This document shows positions 1-14,500 of a stretch of 64,000 bases of DNA, piece after piece. The stretch spans positions 18,367,678 through 18,431,677 of the forward strand of contig NC_092579.1 of NCBI RefSeq assembly GCF_037975245.1. The letters are read 5' to 3'. The translations under genes and the position numbers were made by a program. Every line of letters starts with the position of its first letter. Position 1 is the stretch's first letter. The DNA is from Apostichopus japonicus. Its lineage: Eukaryota; Echinodermata; Holothuroidea; Aspidochirotida; Stichopodidae. Under the pieces are notes generated by a model, which saw nothing but the letters and a program-made list of their open reading frames with translations, was not told the DNA's origin and did no database searches.

Positions 1-3000
1 TTCATTAGATGGGATAGTAGAGATCTTACATTTAAAACAAAGTAAAATTGAAAATTGTTATATTTCTCGTTTTCGCTTTGTTTTTTATGCAATATAAAAA
101 TGGCACTGGACAATGAAATATTGAGAACTGAATGGAATTAATAGTAAGTTAATTGCTTTGTAACCTTTTGTAATTTTTTTTTAAAAGAATACTTGGTCTG
201 TGTCATATTTTGGTTAGAATAGTCAGTAGGGAACTTACTCAAGTAACACTTATCTATTAAATGCAAAAAGCTGTTCCAATTTCTTAAATTCCTTACCAGA
301 GAAGCAGTATTACTTTCCATGTAAATACCACATAATTAAACACTGGCCAATAGCTGGCTGATAGATGTTACTTCCATCATTTTGTGAGAAAGAATTTAAC
401 CTACTATTTAGTTTCTGACAAGGCCCAATGTGGTGTTCTGAATACCATGTTTTTACAGAAGTAATGTTATCATGTACCCTTCTGTACTTGGAAGTCACTT
501 AATTTTACATCATAAACTGCAGGCTAATAAAGTGTGGAAAATCTGTTCACTTGATAAAAAAAGAAAAAAAAGGGGGGGAAAAAAGAAGGAGAATAATAAA
601 ATAACCTTTGACATTTATTCCGTGTCAATGTTTGGTCTTGAGAAAGACATTAACTGTCTAGCCTGTACCTCCATCCACCCACTGATGAGAATACCAGGAG
701 ACGAAAAATCAACTCAAATCATCTTTTTTCCAACCAAAGAAGAAAGTGAGTGATCTGCACAATTTCTTCTTGAATGAGCTTACATCTTTCTGGAAAGTAA
801 ACAGGACTTGCAAAATTTGCTTTTTTTAGAATACTTAGAGATATTTAGGTGAACATCTTAAAATGTTGTTTACTTGCTTGTCCAATTTTCTCTTTCTCTC
901 TCACTCTTACTCTCTCTTTTTTTTTTCTTTCTTTTTATTGATTTAGTTTTAAGAAATGGAAGTTGTTTTTCAGAGCATCTGCATAATCAATCATACTGAG
1001 GTTGTTTTCAACCTGAGCCTTGCTAACTCAATAATCCCATGCCCATACAGCTGTTGTTGCTCTGCACACAGACAATCATCAGCCTTTGAAAACAACCGTC
1101 ACTGTGATTGGGCTAGTCCACTCTCAAGACGGGGGAAGGGATACTTTTATTCTTTGTTTGCCTATCTACTAATTTCTGCTCTGATCACTTTAAAATATCC
1201 TCATTGCCGTAGATAAGACAGATGTCAGTGGTCGTCACTTCCACAGAGAATAGAGACGTCTCCTTTTCTAAGGTACGGTGAGGTTTTTTTGTAGAGTAAA
1301 AAAAATTCACTGAATTAGATAAAATGGTTGAATCCAAGCAGTGCTATTCCTGAGTTGTTTGTGACCTTGCTATTGCAATACAACACTGGGAGACTTGACA
1401 TGACCCTTTTGGGTAAAGGACACTCAAGCCCTGGAATTTGTTTACTGTTGTTTTTCTCTGTTATTTCATTTGTGGTCTGTGATGATGACGAAGTCTGTGT
1501 GGCTGGCCAGTGGTGTGATTCAGCTGTTTCAATTTCCAATTGCTTTGGTATTGATGTAACTTGGGTTTCGTGTACCAGAGAGAGAGAGAGAGATATATAG
1601 CAAGGAGTAACCCTGGTCTTGCAAATTAACTAGAACAATTTAATCTTGGTTCTTAATGCAACCAACCCATTTCTCAATTATAGTATCGACGACGACTTGG
1701 CCATCCTTGGCTCTACCACCGAAGCAGGCCACGGGGAAGAGTTTTGCTTGTGCTGTTGTTTACAACTGCTTTGACGTAATTGATTTTTTAGTCATAGAAA
1801 GAGACAAACAGGAAATGTTTATAGCAGGGAACAGAGGGAAGGTTCCTTTTGGCATCTGATACATGATTTTATTGGAGACAGTTAGTCTGTAGCGATTGTG
1901 ATGAAGGAAGCAATGAATGTATGTCTTTGACATTTCCAGCGGTTTAATGGATCTTTATTCCACGATTTATCAGCTCTAGAAATCCATCATGAATGTCCTT
2001 CTTATCTTGTTGACCCTCTTCTGAATTTAACCCCTCTCATCAAAAAATAAAATAGAGAGAGGACAAAAAAAAAAGGAACAGATTTCCTTGGAAGCTTTAC
2101 GCAGTTCATATTGTTTTTAGCAGACGTTTATTTGTCTGACGGACGAGCGGTTCAATTTTTGTTTCATCTTGAATCGTAAAGTTGCTTGCATTGTTTGTGT
2201 TTGGGCATTGTTTTAAAGTGTGTTTAATTAGTAACCTGGAGAGTCAACGTTTTTGTTTAATTACTTGCAATTTACCCCAGAAATGAGGACTAACATGTTG
2301 TCAACAGTGTGCTTCAAAAGGTGGAGCTTCCGGAAAAAGGTTTGCAAAAATCACTTTTTGTTTTTTTTCCCCCTGATATTTCAGTGTTTATTGGATTAAG
2401 CTCGTTTGGTTATTGTGTTATTAATTGTTTGTTCCATTCCTTGGCAGTGGTTGTGATAAAAGAAGTAAAACCAGAAAAAAATCTTGTAAGGTTTCCTACC
2501 CTTTAAGTTGTTTTTGTGTTTGTATTGTATTTGTACATAGTACACGATTTGTTGAATCATGTGAATTTCCTTACTTAGTACTGGAAAAATTTTCCGCAAA
2601 AATTCATGCTTGACTTTAAGTTGACTAGTTAAGAGATGAATTTATGAATTTCAGATCTAGATTATCCCATCTGTGGATTAAAGAGGTCTGGTTGATCCAC
2701 GTTTTGTTGTACAGTTTTTTTGTGTCAGTTCTTTGTGTACCGTATGTTACATTATTACATGATGTACTGAGCATTTATGTACAGTATCACATGTGTATGT
2801 AGGTTGCTCAATTTCTTTGAGTCGATCCAACCTCTGTTTCTGACATACGTATGCAAATTTATGTATGCACAGTATGTGTACATATCTAACGCTTGCCAAA
2901 ATTTGTTTATTTGGCAAAGTTTGTTTATTGTACGCATGTACAGAAAAGCGTATACCGTAAGGAAGTGTTTTACCATGTCAGCAATCCCAACACTGTTTAC

Positions 3001-5164
3001 TCTACCTGCAGTAATTTTACCTTCCACATGTATGTAGATAAACACTTACTTAATTATAAATAGTCCCCAAGATATAGTGAATCTTACGTTACAGTATCAC
3101 ATGAAAATTGTAGCAAAATGTTTTCACATTGTAATAAGAGGCCCCAGAGAAAGTTGTTGAGTTTGGTCTAGAGGGCACTCGTACTGTAATTTAAGAATCA
3201 CCAACGCAGCTTCACAAAATCAAAACAACTGCTGAAAGGTCTCCTCCTGGTAGCTGAGTACATTATTTAACAGAGAGCTATTTATGCAAAGTTCTATATA
3301 TATACGACATATTCTGGGCAGGTTACCAACGTTTCAGTCGATTCAAAAAGCCGTTCCTTCTTACTATTGGTCTGTAGAAATACATACTGTACATCCAAGT
3401 GGAGGTTCCAAGAACATTTATGGTCATTTTGAATTTTTAACTTCAATATGATTAAATAATTTCAATTCCATGGCAGCTTAATCAGTCTTTTGTCCTGTTA
3501 TGTTTCTCTGTTTAAATCATGCTTTTCCCTGACATGTTCAGACTGCAAAGATGGCTAATGTGTTGAACACCACTTATGGTTTCTAAAGGGATGATGAAAA
3601 GAAAAGTATGCCATGCAGGATAGCTTTAATACCTACTTGTGGGTGTGTTAACCTATGATGATCTTGGTGTTTTCTCATGTTACAAAACAAGTGGAAGACA
3701 TTCCAAAACTGAAATATTTGAGAGTTTGCTTTCTTTTCTGATAATTCTAGATAAATCTAGATAATTTGGAAAGCAACTCCAAAGGTTTCTAAGGAAACCA
3801 AACACGAAAAAGAAAAAAAATAACAACAGTATAATTGCTGGGTTCTGTCGGTGAGCAACAATGGGTTGAAACTGTATTGATACGCAAACCTAAAGTATTG
3901 CAATTTTAAATACACACTGTGAAATACGACTAAAGGAGATGATAAAAAATTGTTTCTTGTGTTTTCTCACCAGCAGGATGCATTGCAGCATTTGATCATC
4001 AAGTTGTTATCCTTCTTCCCCTCTCATCACCTCCCCTCCCCTCTCATCCCCTCCCCTCATTCCCTCCTCTCTTTCTTCCCCTTCCAACGCCAATGAAAAA
4101 AGATGATAAGCATTTTTCACAGGAAGATGACAAAGTTCAAACCTGTTACTTTATCCTTGTGTCATCCTACAATATTATTTTTGGTTACCACCAGGGTCAA
4201 AGGAGCATTCATGCCATATATTGTAAAGTAACTGTGGTTTGATAAGGCAGATACAGTACTATATACACAGCAGAATTTGGGTCAAAGTTTAACCCTGTTT
4301 GGTTATTGTAGGAATCTTCCAGAATACTGTTCAACTATATGACAACAGGTACTCTGATGATTATAATAATAATAAATAATAATCACAAATAATAATAATA
4401 AATAATAACAAATAATAATAAAAATAATAACAAATAATAATAGAATCAATTTATATAGCGCCAAATCAGAAACAAGAAGTAGCTGCTCTAGGCACTTAAC
4501 AAAACAATTTAATCGCAATCAAAACAACATGCACAAAGAAATGAGTCTTTAGCTACTGTAACTGTATAGCTTGAAGTAAATTTTGTTAAATTGGACAGTG
4601 GTCAATCTAATGGTTATCTTACTGTATGTTACTGTACTGTACATACAGACTTTCATACTCTTCTGTAGTACTGTACTGTGTTGCTGTATGGTCAAATGTC
4701 CAACCTAACATATATGGGAATAATACAGTACACATAGTACATTATAACAAGAAATGCATCATGGTTGGTTTGCTACTGTATATCAATTACCTGGATTTTT
4801 AAGTGAAGGGTGAGGCAAAATAAAAACAAAAAGAAAGAAATGGGGGTGGGGGGGCGGGGTGGTTCATTAATTGCCACTATGCAGCAAGGTCTGGTTTTTT
4901 AGGTACAGTGCAGTTACTGTACCTCTTTGACTTGCAATAATGCCTTCGGACTCGTCATTCCTCCCCCCCCCCCCTGCCTCGAGTCAAGTTTAAATTGCAA
5001 TATCTGGTAAATCTTCATTGAAACTTCCAATATATATAGGGATACTGGTTCCATTAGAAACAGGAAAAAAAAAGAAAAAAAACATGGATTAGTACATGTA
5101 TGTATATAAAACATTTTGTTTTTAAAATTATGATTTTGTTTGTCATTTCTGAATGTTTTTGCAG
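1..5164. other. Non-coding DNA upstream of the first recognised PDPK1 exon
   Basis: No coding segment is recognisable here. The stretch ends in a polypyrimidine tract and TTTTTGCAG acceptor at 5164, so at least its right part is intron. The missing first PDPK1 exon, which must end in phase 0, may be hidden here or lie upstream of the window; no candidate ATG exon stands out. Visible landmarks are a pyrimidine tract at 889-940, a CCCTCTCATC-type C/T-rich tract at about 4012-4085, an (AAT)n tract with a LINE-like tail at 4361-4510, and a C10 run near 4965. Confidence 0.6.
4361..4510 (-). repeat. (AAT)n tract joined to a GCGCTATATAAAT-type retroelement tail
   Basis: An imperfect AAT/AAC microsatellite (4361-4441) abuts sequence that reads GGCGCTATATAAATTGATT on the minus strand. 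A GCGCTATATAAAT motif followed by a trinucleotide or tetranucleotide tail is typical of the 3' ends of L2/CR1-like LINEs and their SINE partners in marine animals. The copy would therefore lie on the minus strand, reduced to its last 70 bases or so. The family assignment is inference. Confidence 0.45.
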
Positions 5165-5521
5165 TCAAAGGATGCTCAGGCAGGCAGTGGTCATCCTTCC
5201 AGTAAGAAACCAGTCACAGTCTTATCATCTCTGAAACAGCAACAGATAGGGTTCCATCCGCCAGAGAACAGTTTAGACAAAAGGATCCCTGACCCAGGGG
5301 AGGAGAGAGTCATGGCTGTCCCTCAGCCCACAAAATCAGTCCCTGTGAAATCAGGGTCCAGTCCAGACATAGACAGCAATAGACTACAGAGTAATTCAAT
5401 TCAAAACGACAGTCCGCACGTATATAGCCCGCCCCGGGGCCCTCAGCAAACTATCATTAAGAAAAAGCAGAGAAGCGATTTCAGATTCGGTAAACTTCTC
5501 GGAGAAGGCTCCTACTCAGAG
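5165..5521 (+). CDS. PDPK1: PDPK1 exon a: N-terminal segment and Gly-loop
   Basis: 119 codons, entered in phase 0 after TTTTTGCAG and left in phase 0 at CAGAG|GTAAGT. Residues 1-105 are Ser/Pro/Gln/Lys-rich and probably disordered, as in other PDK1 N-termini. The kinase begins at [14 protein letters not shown]. The reading frame also opens with an ATG at 5153 that spans the acceptor, and contains ATG at 5312. Either could serve as start in an alternative transcript, but the clean acceptor argues for a further upstream exon. Confidence 0.93.
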
Positions 5522-8500
5522 GTAAGTGAGATTGTTTGATAACCATCGGCATTATCTGCCCAGGGTACTAATTTTGTTTTGTAAAAAAACAGTCAGGCTC
5601 AATGAATATGGGTTACCATACTGTACGTCCAGATTTATTTCCTTGGACTCTGTCCTCTTTTCCATATCTTATGGGAACGTCCGGTTAAGATGGGCAAGTT
5701 GTCGCCAATTCGAGCATTGTCAGGCTAATTGTTAAGTAGTAACGGTATTGTAAAGTACTGCAACCCTCTGATTTCAATCAGATCTATTGCATTTTAACAT
5801 CATTTTCATGCCCATTACCATACCTGTGAATGTTAAATCTTTGCCCAAAAGGGAAGGGAAACCCCTCGACTTAAAGTTCAAAACACACATTTTATTTGCT
5901 CAAATGGTCTGGGAAAAATTTTAAAGTTTAAAACCCTTCCTGGAAATCATTCTTACTGTAAGGTACTGTACATAGGGCTAGCTATCTGCAGCAATATTAT
6001 AGTGCTGTCTTTAAACATGCTTAAGACTCCATTGGGAAGCAAACACACACAGATGGCGACCTTTCAACAAGCAAGGGTGTTGTTGTAAATTGCCCTTTTG
6101 AACCTTTCTGAATATCAAGGATGTTTTGTCAGTTTCCCTACAATATGTTTATCAATGTCCTGTTTGTTTATCTTCAGTCAGACATAAATCTCTAAATTGT
6201 TGTCATCAATAGTTTCATTAATATCGTCTCTAATTACTGCAAAGTGAAAGTAACCTGGGCTGAATTTATGACACTGTACCTCCCAAGTTGTTGATGGCAG
6301 AAATTGAAGGTGATCACTCGAGAAAACAAATTTTTACCCACAACCCCACTTATTTAGTCCAGAAATTTGCTGTGTTGAAAAGATTGACATTACATAGGAT
6401 TTACAGTCTGTGCGTGTGTTTCCCAGTTGGAGATTATAAACTTGCACAAACAAACATTGAGGGAAAATACAGTATATAAATGTAATTTCCTTTAAGTTCC
6501 TCAAGTTCAAGAAGGGCTTTCCATTTAATATATTAAGCTATATAGTTAATTTATTTTATAACTATTAAGAATAGATGCTGATACTGTACAAGTGTACATA
6601 GGACCAATTAATTGTAAAAAAAAATAAATACATAAAAGAACAACATAACTCACTGCATAGAAACGTTCCATAGGAAATGAAACTGAACTACGTAGCTGAA
6701 TGAGGGGGCAGCTTTCATTATTCATGTGCTATTAACTTATTTATGCTTTGATAAGATACATTAATGCGCATGTATGCATTACAGTGCATTCATTCATTTC
6801 ACCATCAGTACAGTTTATATTATTCATGTACAGTACGGTACAACACAACATGCAGCAATCTATCCTCAGGAAATACTGTAATGATCATGCTCTGTACATG
6901 CTACTGTATGTACAGTACTGTACAATATATACAATTCTCGGACTTCCCTGAAAAGCTCTCTGTGGATCCCCTCAAACATTATGAAAACATCTAAACCGAA
7001 AAACCAAATCTCCAAAGGGCAGATTGACACACATCAGTGACATTTTTCTCATATTTCACAATTTCTGGGAAATATTTGTTTTGAAGTCCAAAACATGAAG
7101 AGTGCATAGTTGAATGAGAGGAGTGTTGGCTGGCTGGCTGGCAAGGTGGGAAGACAGAAAGTAGAGCTGTTTACTACTTTACTTGTCTCGCAATTGCCAA
7201 TTTTGAACAGAATAAAGTGTCTTTGATGACTCATGAGAGTGTGCTGAAGTACATTTGGCACAAGTTTACCAAAAAGTGCTTCACTAACATGTCCTCCTAC
7301 TGTACAGTGGTACTGTACAGTATATTCACAGCGCGTACTCCCTCACCTCATATAACCTACTGTATGCATTACCGTATTAACCTCGCTCTAGCATCTGGCA
7401 ATTGTCTGTATGTGAGTGTGGCCATCTCCCTTCCGTAATTGTATCCATTGCTTCAAAGAGTGTAGTTGCTGTTAATAGTGATATACAACTTTATGTAGAT
7501 TTTAAGTTTACAGTATAGTATTTCTGAGTGACCTGTGCAGGCTGTGCTGGACCTTTTTCTATTCCAAAACAGAATAAACTTGTTTACAACAACCTGATGG
7601 ATTGCTATTCAGGAAATGGGAAAACTATAGGAAATGAGGAAGTTATCTCTCTCTAAGGGAGAGAGAGAGAAAAACAATGGATCGATTAATAATAATAATA
7701 ATATGTGCGTGGGCGTGGGCAATGCAAAAATACTGTACATGTTACGTCATGTGCTGGAGTTGTATACGACCATAAAACTAAAATAGGGGGAAACCCATCC
7801 TCCTAATACACCTACTCCTCACCCCCTCCTCCTCTCCCAAATAAAAACAAAACAATAAACAGTATGTTTACATGGTAACTATGAATTGAAAGGTTTAGAG
7901 TTTCGGTTTAATAGAATGCTGTGTGTTTACATTAATGTTATTGCAATCTCTGAAGTCACTGTGCAGGTATCTACGGTACCCACTGTACAATAATACATGT
8001 GTGTGGGTGGGAGAGTATGTAATGCACATCCACCTATTATATATATTATAATTAGTATTATATATAAGTATTATATAATTATTAAGTATTATATATAGTA
8101 TTATATAATTATGAATGTTGTCTTTTTGTACAGTACATATGTACATTTAGCAATTTAGCGAGATACAGTTTCATCCGAGTTATTTAATGATTCGTTTGTG
8201 GATCGGTGGGGATGAAGAGCTGTGGGTATTTATTATTACTACTCCCTGTAGATGTACAGGACACCCATGTGGGGTATTGATAAGAGGTTGATTTACAGTA
8301 CATCAACTGATTATATTATGTATGACGTTATCTCAGTACTGTATACATACAGCTGTACTGTTTGTATACACGTACAGTACAGTACAGTATGCTGTGCACA
8401 CAGGTGTGGGATCAGTATGTCATAACATACAATGCCGTACCTCCCGACTAGAGTACGTAACCACAATACATACGTAAAGCAACTCTATATATTGAGTAAA

Positions 8501-11500
8501 ATTTAAAAAAATATATATATATTATTTTAAATATTTTTAACATAAAAACAATCAACTGAAAAAACATTGGTTTGTCAGCTTGGCTAGACTGGGCTAATAC
8601 TAGCCCTGCTTCATGTCATTTAATTCAGATAACTGTTTCATGTAAAAATGTTGCGCTTTACCGTGTACGCTCTGTATGCTGAATTTAGCTATTACACAAT
8701 TCATGTCAATAAAACTGTTTCCTGAAAAACGACGACTCATGCCGTATGGTGCTGCAGCTATGCAGCACAGAAAATTATGTTTATTACTTCAATTCCCCCA
8801 AAGATGCGAAACATGTTTTGCTGTTTATGGATGTTTTTCTGAGGTTGCATGGTGGCAAGTTTTGTTTTTCTGACATTGGTGGAGGGAGGTTAGGCCATTA
8901 AACAGAGGAAGTAATCGTTTGTCTGTGATTAGTCTGTCTGTCCTTATAGCTTTAATATCATTACAGGATCAGAGGGAATGGCATTAAACTTCCTTAGAAT
9001 CGCTATGTCAGGTATCCAAGTGATTATCTCTCTAAGCTCTTTCAAGCAGTCACTATCACCCCCCCCCTCCCCCCACCCTTATTTTTTTTTCAGTTTTCAT
9101 GTTTTGTTTGGATTTTTTTTCTAAATTTGTTTTATTTGTTTTTTCTTTCTCTCTCTGTTGCAGGTGATGTTAGCTACAGAAATACACACAGGAAAGCAAT
9201 TTGCAAGTAAGTACGATGACTAGATGGTTTTTAATAATCATATTAAAATCACTCTTTACTAGTGTTTAGTCTGCTGGGGTACTAATTGTAGGTGATATCC
9301 ATATATGCTGTTGTTATTGTAGGTAATCATTCTTTGGGGGGGGGGGCGGGGAGAACCTGTTCGCATTGCGATGATTACTTTGGTATCTTTGGGACTATGG
9401 AATGCCATAAGAATGTAAATGTACACATTGCCACATAATTACTAAGAGTGAAGTCATTATGGTGCAGTAAAAACTGCATAATAAAAAAAAAATCATTTTT
9501 TGTCCGAAATTGCGACCTTTCTGTGTCAGCTGACCGACTGCCCAATAAAAATTCAAGCTTTGGTCATTATGCTGCATATGTGACACAAAATTTACAACTG
9601 TAGAAGGAGTAAAAGCTGCATAAAAAGTTACTAAATAATGTCCATTTTGGAAGTCTGGTAGATTTGGCATTGAGACAGAAAGTAAGGTAATCTTACAGCT
9701 GTGAAGAAATTGATATGTTTTACAGAGACCTTGTGTGTGAAGATAAAAATTACAGTTTTATTAGCTTTATCTGAGCACAGAGGCTTGTTGCCATGGACAA
9801 AAGTTTACCACTGACAACTTTCCTGAATAGCAATAAACAAATTTATAACCAATTGTGATGGGTTTTGATTGCACCACGGCTAAATGGCAGGTTACCCAAC
9901 AAGTTTGTTTTGGGATGACCACAACATGGGTTATACCCATAAGTACAACCCCTGATTAGGTTATTTCCATTAAAACCCTTGATTGGGTTAAACCCATAAG
10001 TACAACCCCTGATTAGGTTATTTCCATAAGTACAACCCTTGATTGGATTATTCCCATAAGTACAACCCCAGATTAGGTTATTCTCATAAGTTCAACCCCT
10101 GATTAGGTTATACCCATAAGAGCAACCCTTGATTAGGTTATGCCCATAAGTACAACCCCTGATAAGGTTATTCGCATAAGTACAACCCTTGATTGGGTTA
10201 TTCCCATAAGTACAATCCCTGATTAGGTTATTTCCATAAGTACAACCACTGATTAGAAATTTCCATTAGTACAATCCTTGATTAGGTTTTACCCATAAGT
10301 ACAACCCTTGATTAGGTTTTATCCATAAGTACAACCCCTGATTAGATTATTTTCATAAGTACAACCCAGTCTGGTACAACCCCTGGTTAGGTTATTCCCA
10401 TAAGTACAACCCCTGGTTAGGTTATTCCCATAAGTACAACACTTGATTAGGTTTTACCCATAAGTACAACCTGTCTTAAATCATCTGCTGCAAGTGAAGC
10501 ATGGCACGAGCATGAAAAATGAACTAATAAATGCTATGATCTATGCTATGATCAAATAAATGCTATGATCTAATAAAATAAATTAGCCTGGGATAATAAT
10601 TCCAACGGAGAGTTATTAAAAAGGAAGACCTTAGGATATTAAGCATGCAGAACAAACCCTGGGGAAAGGGGTAAGGCCAACAGGAAAAGGGGTTGGGTAG
10701 GGGGGGTGAGGAAAAGGCCAACAGGAAAAGGGGTGGGAAGGGGGTAGGAAGGGAGAGGCTGACAGGACAGGTGGAGAGGAGAGGAGGAAGGTTTGTAGTA
10801 CTTTAAAATTCTGTCATGAATGCTCTTATACTGGACTGCATGTAGTTGTTATTCAGACCTTGTGATATCTTTTTGTTTCTCTTTTCCCTTTCAGTAAAAA
10901 TTCTAGAAAAAAGACACATAATAAGAGAAAAGAAAGACAAGTATGTGATGCGGGAGAGGGAAGTGCTCAGTAAACTCGATCATCCGTTCTTCGTTCGACT
11001 AGCCTTCACCTTTCAAGACAGCGAAAAGCTATGTATCCTTTTACAAATGTCTTTAAAATGGTGTCATCCAATCATGTGACCATGTCAAGATAGGTGTGCG
11101 AAGGAGTTTGTCAGTGTCCGGTAACTTGACATGTTTCCATGCGTTGTTCCTGGTTTTTGTTTTTCGTGACAATTGTTCAACCGGGCAAAGCAAGGAGAGT
11201 TTTTCCAGAGACCCCAGGATTCAAAACTTTTCTCAGACAAATATGTGAATCTGACTGGATTTTTTTTTACGGTCACATATTAAAGTATCTCCCAAACAAA
11301 GTGTCAAACTTGATGTATTGATGTAAAGTAATTTCACTCTTTCAGTTTATACTCCTATCTGATTTCAGATGAAAGATTTGCTCAGTCTGCAGAGTGTAAG
11401 AGGCACCACAAATTAAATATCAATATTGACATATAATAAGTTATGGACGTATTAACAATGTTCAGACAAACGTGCAGTATGATTGCATCTTAAAAATGGC

Positions 11501-14500
11501 ATCTTCTGAAAGAAAAGAAAAGAGATGTAAAAGCCTGCCTCGGGACTTATGTACATAAATGCCACCATTTTCATTCCGATCTTTCTATTTTTACTCAATC
11601 ATATTCTGCTCAGCTGTTTTTGCACAATTAAAAAAAAAACTGCAGGGAATGGATGGGGGGCGGGGGGCAGGAGGAGGGTAAGAAGCACCACTGCATTAAT
11701 TAACAGCAATACTTTTAGATACTCTAATTAACGTTGTTGTTTTACTGTTTGTTTATCCTACCATACACACACCCACTCTTCCCACTCCATGTAGTAGAAC
11801 ATGTGATTAATGAGTCATCTGTTTTGTTGTAACTAAGTTGAAATTACCTTAGAGACCTCACTAGTGGGGTGAGTCATCTTGTGATCATAGGCCACACCAG
11901 TTATGCTTCATTTCCTGTAAACAAATATTTAAAAGCTTCCCTTGCAGAATAAACTGGGTGGCAATAGTAGTCAGAGAGTCCTTGGCTGTCCTCAGCACTG
12001 GAAAAAAAAAGATGGTTTGGATTGCTCTGTACTTACTCATGATACAGGTAGCCTAGCTTCTAGTTTAATATTGTGGGCATAAGGTACCGTACAGTATAAA
12101 GCTACATACATGAATTGTAATGTACAGTAGTAATAAAGTGTTAATAGTATATAAATAGTGTTAACCGAACAAGAACAATAGCTTTGAAGGTGAAACCAAG
12201 GAGAATTCTTGTTTTTAAATATTTTTATGAGTTTTTTTTGGTTGGAAGGGTTGGGGGGGTTGGGGGTTAGGAAGATGTTGGGTGGGTTCTTTAGTTGTCA
12301 ATACTTGATCAGTTTTAGCTTCTGTGGATAGAAAACCATTTGGGGAATCTTCATGTTGATGGCTTGTTTGATTGCTTGGTAAAAACACGGAAGTAAAACA
12401 GTATTTTCATGTCAAAAGTCTGGCAAAGCTTACAGTATGTAGATACATAATTGAAATGATATTCAGGTTTTTGAGTTTAATTAATATTCATGAGAGCATC
12501 ACAATGTACCCTCAGCTTGTTTTGTAGAAATGAAAGTCAACTACACGAAGGTTGACAATTCGCAATCTAGCAGTTTCTAGTTTATTCTCTGATGTTAAAA
12601 GGAATGTTACAATCAGTTGAGGGTTACATGTCCTAGCCATTGTAGTCACATGAGAGGAGCTTCAGCAAGAGCAGCTTCAGTGAATTGCTGAAAAGTTTGA
12701 ATATCAGTAACCAATATTTAAATTTCTATCATGTTTGGAGGCAATCCCGAAATGGCCTTAAAAGATTTTCCAAAAGACTGATGCCCGAGCAAATTTACAG
12801 TTCTAAGCTGCATCTGCTTGAATTTTTGGACAGCACAAGGTGTAGTCAAAGTTATTTTTCTAGCCCACCAATCACCCCCTCCCCCTCCCCACCCCCAGTT
12901 CAATGTAAGCATTGAGATGTCTTTAGCACTTACAGTATGCCACGATTCTTAAGAATGGGAAATACATTTTTCATACAATAGCCTGTCTTGTGAAAGAAGT
13001 GAGTTTAAAGTCATATCAAAGTCTCTCGACAGTAAATTCTTTGCTGTTTTTGATATGAAAAGTCCTTGCCTGATATAACTATGTATTAACCTTGTATTTA
13101 ATCTGTAATCATGCAGAATCCAAAAGTTGCTTTGTAACGCTTGCGTTTCTGTGGCCGCTGGATTAAAAACATTTCTCGGAAATCTATTAGTGCACTGGTG
13201 CATGGCATGCATTTAATTAAGATTTCAGACATCGGTAGAGAGACTTCCACTCTTGAAGTCAGATGAAGTAGTGTTTCAGAGCACTGGTAGTAAATCTTAA
13301 TATCGTAGTCTGTTTGTCACTGTTCATGATCAGTCTGAAGTACGTCCTAATATACTGTGTCATATGAGTACTGTATGTACTGTTCGTCGTCTTCAAACAA
13401 AGCCATGATTAATTAAGTACCTCTGAAAACTCCATTAGTTGGCATTTTGGGGCTTGTTAAGTAAGTCATTGTACTTGATACAGTACAACAGCGGCGCTCT
13501 TGTGATTTTCTTGGAAGTGTGGGAGTCATTTTGTTCTCAGAGGTGTGAATGGTTGAATTCCACAGTATCCAACAGTTTCTATTTTTTAAATACTTTTTTC
13601 TCCCTCCTAAATTGTATGATGTATCAACATTTAATACCAAGTACATTATAACAAATAAGTTTTTAACCTTGCAGCTGTACTTTAACCTGTATTATACAAT
13701 ATACTGTAGATGGACAGTACTATTGTAATACAGGATGGAGAGGAACAGTTCACACGGTCAGTAGTAATGTCCGATACACATTGTTAACACTTTGTTGCAT
13801 TAAATGATACATTAATATTCAATGGTTCAGAGTACAAGGCATACAGAGGCATCTTTGTGTCTTTTGGAACTTACATAGTACCTATTCGGATGATTTTTCT
13901 TGCATTAGGGTAAACATGGGATGGGGGAGGGGGGGAGGGGGGGAATGAGCTGCCCTGTGCATCTCAAAAACATTTGTAAAGTGTATGCAGTTAAACTCCT
14001 TGTGTATATGGAGATGTAGAAAGTATTCTAACTGCGATGGTTTGGTTTGGTTTGTATGTATAATACACACATTCTCAGAGTACATATATGTGTGTATAAT
14101 ATACATTGCAGAGATCTTGGATGGAACAAATTTTTACGGTCATTTCACTCGAGATTTTTATCTCGACTATGATGTTTTTGTTTTTTCCTTTACTAAACCT
14201 TTTTCCCAGATTTTGGTTTGAGTTTAGCTAAACGCGGTGAACTGTTACCCTATATTCAAAAATTTGGTTCATTCGACGAGGCAGCTTCCAGATTTTATGC
14301 GGCCGAAATAATTCTGGCTTTAGAACACCTTCATCATCTCGGAATTATACACAGGTAAGAAAAAAATGGTTGTGCACCTCCACGAAGGGTGGATGGACCT
14401 TAATTAATTAATCTGATTAATTATATACAGAACACTGTTTCAAGCTCCTGTTATTTTCATATCTTCTCCTATTAAAGGGACATTCTGTTGGCTGGCAATG

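Noticed and set aside
9931-10471. CRISPR-like array
   Set aside because: Units are contiguous with no unique spacers and lie in a eukaryotic intron; this is a minisatellite.
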